Below the pieces are notes generated by a model. It did no database searches, had not been told where the DNA came from, and saw only the letters and a list, made by a program, of their open reading frames with translations. 64,000 bases of DNA, from positions 1 through 64,000 of the forward strand of contig NZ_CAUEQY010000006.1 of assembly GCF_959020145.1 (NCBI RefSeq), in the 5' to 3' direction. A program made the position numbers and the translations under genes. Below, one piece after another: positions 60,743 to 64,000 of the stretch; position 1 is the stretch's first letter, and each line of letters starts with the position of its first letter. The stretch comes from an uncultured Bifidobacterium sp. Its GTDB lineage: Bacteria > Actinomycetota > Actinomycetes > Actinomycetales > Bifidobacteriaceae.

Positions 60743-62191
60743 TCAGGCTTCGATCTCTTCGCGGCCCGGCTCGGCCCACAGGGTGTGGAACGCGCCCGGC
60801 TGGTCCACGCGCTGGTAGGTGTGGGCGCCGAAGTAGTCGCGCTGGCCCTGGATGAGGGCGGCCGGCAGACGCTTGGAACGCAGGCCGTCGAAGTAGGACA
60901 GCGACGAGGCGAACGCCGGGGTCGGCAGACCGTTGATGGCGGCCTGGGCGACCACGTTGCGCCAGGACTTCTCGGCGTTTTCGATGGCGTTCTTGAAGTA
61001 CGGGGCGAACAGCAGTGACACGTTGGCCTCGCCGGATTCGAACGCTTCGGAAATGCGGTTGAGGAACTTCGCGCGGATGATGCAGCCGCCACGCCAGATG
61101 CGTGCCACGGCGGCGAGGTCGATGTCCCAGCCGTATTCCTTGGCGGCGGTGGTGATCTCGTTGAAGCCCTGTGCGTAGGCGACGATCTTGGAAGCGTAGA
61201 GGGCCTGACGGATGTCTTCGATGAAGGCCTTCTTCTCGTCGTCGTTCAGGTTGAGCTTGCCGTCGGGGCCGGCGAAGCCCTGCTTCTGGGCTTCCTCACG
61301 CAGGTCGGCTTCGGAGGACAGGCCGCGGGCGAACACGGCTTCGGCGATGCCGGTGACCGGCACGGCGAGGGACAGTGCGGTCTGCACGGTCCAGGTGCCG
61401 GTGCCCTTCATGCCGGCGTGGTCGACGATGAGGTCGACGAGCGGCTTGCCGGTCTTCTTGTCGACCTGGTGCAGCACTTCGGCGGTGATTTCAATGAGGT
61501 AGGAGTCGAGTTCGGTCTTGTTCCACTCCTCGAACACGTCGCCGATCTCGGCCGGGGTCATGCCCAGGCCGCGGCGCATGAGGTCGTAGCTTTCGGCGAT
61601 GAGCTGCATGTCGGAGTATTCGATGCCGTTGTGCACCATCTTGACGAAGTGGCCGGCACCGTTGAGTCCGATGTGGGTGACGCACGGTTCGCCTTCGGCC
61701 TTGGCCGCGATGGATTCGAAGATCGGCTTGAGGGTCTTCCAAGATTCCTCGGAACCACCCGGCATCATGGACGGACCAAGCAGGGCGCCTTCCTCGCCAC
61801 CGGACACGCCGCAGCCGACGAAGTGCAGGCCGCGGGCGCTGATTTCCTTTTCGCGGCGGATGGTGTCCGGGAAGTAGGCGTTGCCGGCGTCGACGATGAT
61901 GTCACCCGGCTCCATCAGGTCGGCGAGCGCGTTGATCATGGCGTCGGTCGGCTCACCGGCCTTGACCATGATGATGGCGGTGCGCGGCTTGACGAGGCTG
62001 TCCACGAATTCCTCAAGCGTCTTCGCCGGATAGAACTCGCCTTCGCCGCCATGCTCGTTCATGAGCTTTTCGGTACGGGCGTAGGTGCGGTTGAACACGG
62101 CCACCTTGTTGCCGTGGTGAGCGAGATTGCGTGCGAGGCTGCCGCCCATGGCAGCCAGACCGACGACGCCGACGTTTGCTTCAGCTGACAT
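60743..62191 (-). CDS. gnd: 6-phosphogluconate dehydrogenase (decarboxylating)
   Basis: Oxidises 6-phosphogluconate to ribulose-5-phosphate and CO2 with NADP, completing the oxidative branch begun by zwf and pgl. The 482-residue protein has the cofactor loop VGLAAMGGSLARNLAHHG, VDAGNAYFPDTIRREKEI, VGCGVSGGEEGALLGPSMMPGG and the substrate motif GHFVKMVHNGIEYSDMQLI with the catalytic lysine. The C-terminal helical domain is complete. The ATG at 62191 is chosen for AAAGGGA about seven bases upstream; the ATG at 62206 is upstream of that signal. It is convergent to pgl and separately transcribed. Confidence 0.97.
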   Translation of the reverse strand: MSAEANVGVVGLAAMGGSLARNLAHHGNKVAVFNRTYARTEKLMNEHGGEGEFYPAKTLEEFVDSLVKPRTAIIMVKAGEPTDAMINALADLMEPGDIIVDAGNAYFPDTIRREKEISARGLHFVGCGVSGGEEGALLGPSMMPGGSEESWKTLKPIFESIAAKAEGEPCVTHIGLNGAGHFVKMVHNGIEYSDMQLIAESYDLMRRGLGMTPAEIGDVFEEWNKTELDSYLIEITAEVLHQVDKKTGKPLVDLIVDHAGMKGTGTWTVQTALSLAVPVTGIAEAVFARGLSSEADLREEAQKQGFAGPDGKLNLNDDEKKAFIEDIRQALYASKIVAYAQGFNEITTAAKEYGWDIDLAAVARIWRGGCIIRAKFLNRISEAFESGEANVSLLFAPYFKNAIENAEKSWRNVVAQAAINGLPTPAFASSLSYFDGLRSKRLPAALIQGQRDYFGAHTYQRVDQPGAFHTLWAEPGREEIEA

Positions 62192-62265
62192 ACTGTTCCC
62201 TTTCATGGAGAAACGTAGTACTTTTTATGAACCTTCCCCAGTGTAGCCCCGAGCGCACCCAAAGC

Positions 62266-62295
62266 GACGGCCCATCTCAGGGATGACGGGCCGTC
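62266..62295 (-). terminator. Hairpin after the MprF-like gene
   Basis: GACGGCCC pairs with GGGCCGTC, with an inner ATC/GAT. The T tract on the minus strand is short (GCTTTGG). Confidence 0.6.
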
Positions 62296-62311
62296 AACCG
62301 GTCGCATGGTT

Positions 62312-64000
62312 TCAGTTCGTTTTCGTAGGCACGATGGTGCGTACGAATCGCATGGCTTCGGCTGGGGTGAGCGACGGCACGTAGGCCTGCGCGACGGCAA
62401 GCGAGATCTGCGGCAGTTTCGCCGGATCCGGATAGCAGATGTACACTTTGGCTTCATCCGGATGGAACTTGAGTTTGAAGCGGAACAGGGAGTGGAATCC
62501 GTAAGCCGGTTCCATGATGTCGGCCACCATCTGCAGCACGTGGTCGAGTACGGCGCTCTCCCCCTGTTCGTGGCCTTCGCCGCTCATGCCGGCAAGTGGC
62601 GCCGCGGACAGGCTCATGAATCGCACTTCGCCTTCGTCGCGCAGCCGTTCGGCCATGCGGGCGATGAGGAATTCCATGATGCCGTTGACGCTGTCGGTAC
62701 GGTGACGCATGAAGTCGAGCGTCCATCCGACCACTTTGCCGTTCTCATAGGTCGGCAGCCAGCTGGTGACGCCCAGCACCTTACCGTCCGTGTCCACCGC
62801 GTACAGCAGTTTGACGCGTGGATCGACCAGCTCGTCCACACCACCCAGGGTGAAGCCCATTTCAGGCAGGGCCTTCTCGCCGGCCCATTGCGTGGAGATC
62901 TCACGGATCTGCGTCTGCACGGAGAACGGCGATTCCTTGAATGTGGCGAGCACGTCGGTGATGCCGTCGCGCTTGGCTTTGTTGATGGCGGTGCGTACGT
63001 CCTGCCATTTCTTGCCGCGCGTCTGCCATGCGGCCGGGTCGATCACCATTTCGGTGCCGACGTCGAGCGCGTTCCAACCGGCGGAGACCAACGCGTCACG
63101 TTGTTCGGCGTGCACGCTGTAGAACACCGGCGTCAGGGAACGTTGGGTGCAGAAGCCGGCGAACGCATGCAGATCGTCCTCATACTCGTCGGGGTCGCCG
63201 AAAGGTCCGGTGACGGTCAACGCGATGCCGTACGACACGCGGTAGGCGATGGCGGAACGGCCGGTGGCGGAGAACCAGTAGTCGTTGCCTTTCCAAGTGG
63301 CCATGAACGACATGGATTCGCCGCCGAGTCCGATGATCTCGTCCACGCGGTGGCGGTACGCGTCGTTGATCATGGAACGGTCACGCAGACCATCCCATGT
63401 GCAGCACAGCGCGACCAGCCAAAACATCGGTCCGACGCACTGGTAGACGATTTCGGAAAGCAGTCCGACCGGCACGAACGCCGGTTCCACGCCACTTAGC
63501 AGGCCAATCGGCAGCAAACGCTGCACGTAGTCTGCGATCAGATCGACCAGCAGCGGCGTTTCGTTGAAGCCGGACGGCATGGACAGGCCGTAGCCGACGT
63601 ACAGCAATCCCAGTAATACGAATGCGGCGAACGTGATGGCGACGCCACGCAGCACGGTCTCGCTTTTCGTGCGAATGGTGAAGCATGAGCGGAACAGGAT
63701 GATGATGACGATGCACAGCAGCGGCAACGCCATCGTGGCCAGCATCGCGTGGAATGCGCCGTGCCGTTGCAATGCGGATATCGCATCCATGTATGCACCG
63801 GCGTCGGAGCCGTCCACGTAGGACAGCGGAATAGCCACATAGAACACCGTCGATAGCGCAATGGTGCATGCGTTGAACACAATGCTGAGCGCGGCTGCGA
63901 GATGACGGCCTCGATACAGACCCCAGGCGATGAGCAGCAGCATCAGCGTCGGCATGATGGATACCAGCCAGTTGCCGGGCATGGTGAAACGCATCATGCG
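62312..64000 (-). CDS. MprF-like membrane protein with DUF2156 domain (5' end cut)
   Basis: At least 562 codons, open to the window edge, so the N-terminus is probably missing. About five or six helices (for example FNACTIALSTVFYVAIPLSY, MLATMALPLLCIVIIILF, GVAITFAAFVLLGLLYVGYG) precede a C-terminal phosphatidylglycerol lysyltransferase-like domain (DUF2156, about 210-540) of GNAT fold: FMATWKGNDYWFSATGRSAIAYRV, ALTVTGPFGD, WQTRGKKWQDVRTAINKAKRDGI, and SVNGIMEFLIARMAERLRDEG. MprF proteins add lysine or alanine to phosphatidylglycerol and protect against cationic peptides. ATGs at 63997 and 63994 lie at the very edge and have no visible signals. Confidence 0.85.
   Translation of the reverse strand, partial: RMMRFTMPGNWLVSIMPTLMLLLIAWGLYRGRHLAAALSIVFNACTIALSTVFYVAIPLSYVDGSDAGAYMDAISALQRHGAFHAMLATMALPLLCIVIIILFRSCFTIRTKSETVLRGVAITFAAFVLLGLLYVGYGLSMPSGFNETPLLVDLIADYVQRLLPIGLLSGVEPAFVPVGLLSEIVYQCVGPMFWLVALCCTWDGLRDRSMINDAYRHRVDEIIGLGGESMSFMATWKGNDYWFSATGRSAIAYRVSYGIALTVTGPFGDPDEYEDDLHAFAGFCTQRSLTPVFYSVHAEQRDALVSAGWNALDVGTEMVIDPAAWQTRGKKWQDVRTAINKAKRDGITDVLATFKESPFSVQTQIREISTQWAGEKALPEMGFTLGGVDELVDPRVKLLYAVDTDGKVLGVTSWLPTYENGKVVGWTLDFMRHRTDSVNGIMEFLIARMAERLRDEGEVRFMSLSAAPLAGMSGEGHEQGESAVLDHVLQMVADIMEPAYGFHSLFRFKLKFHPDEAKVYICYPDPAKLPQISLAVAQAYVPSLTPAEAMRFVRTIVPTKTN

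Overview
This 64 kb window is chromosomal DNA of a high-GC Gram-positive bacterium, almost certainly a Bifidobacterium. The genus is my inference. It rests on two WhiB proteins, CarD, an ANTAR regulator with its PdtaS-type kinase, the zwf-opcA-pgl-gnd set, a UPF0182 protein, LCP enzymes and overall protein character. The order pyk, pdtaR, rpsA, coaE, uvrB and the divergent pair whiB1/pdtaS both match the order I know from Mycobacterium tuberculosis. I see no phage, insertion sequence, integrase or CRISPR array; this is core chromosome.

Layout. 0-9 kb, mostly minus strand: pdtaR, tRNA-Leu(CAA), pyk, a TerC membrane protein, uvrB-coaE, rpsA, folD. 9-12 kb, plus: a zinc-type ABC importer (binding protein, ATPase, permease) with a Zur-like box. 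12-17.5 kb: ispF-carD (minus), then glgB and a two-component system (plus). 17.5-32.5 kb: a ComF-like transferase, a HAD phosphatase, and a cell-envelope block (metallopeptidase-like protein, DUF5719 protein, giant glycosyltransferase, WhiB2, two LCP proteins, an orphan EccC/FtsK-like ATPase), then whiB1, pdtaS and a hemolysin III. 32.5-44.5 kb, minus: greA, FKBP, sdaA, a small membrane protein, tRNA-Leu(TAA), ppx/gppA, DUF501, a DivIC/FtsB protein, eno, mfd-pth, a GNAT protein. 44.5-54.3 kb: UPF0182, a NagZ-like lipoprotein, azlCD, two flavin-type proteins, a DUF3737 protein, a MalY/PatB enzyme, ogt. 54.5-64 kb: an SDR, a MATE pump, the oxidative pentose-phosphate genes, and an MprF-like protein cut by the window edge.

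How it fits together. Glycolysis (eno, pyk) and the pentose-phosphate branch (zwf, opcA, pgl, gnd) are present. Both glycolytic genes carry a LacI-type operator upstream (an ideal 16-bp lac-like palindrome at pyk, a near-perfect 14-bp one at eno), as expected for a shared carbon-flux regulator. The 19-30 kb block looks like an envelope glycopolymer and division region under WhiB control.

The least expected features are non-coding. Two intergenic elements (54347-54540 and 60341-60473) share one architecture: two forward repeat units, a central segment with a hairpin, and two reverse units, with exactly equal spacing on both sides (42 nt in one, 20 nt in the other) around one dyad centre. Just after the second lies a near-perfect Shine-Dalgarno that can be hidden by alternative hairpins and that leads into an unannotated frame running antisense into gnd. 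Many genes also show a TAnnnT-type -10 hexamer exactly 6-7 nt before the start codon and no Shine-Dalgarno, which suggests widespread leaderless transcription.
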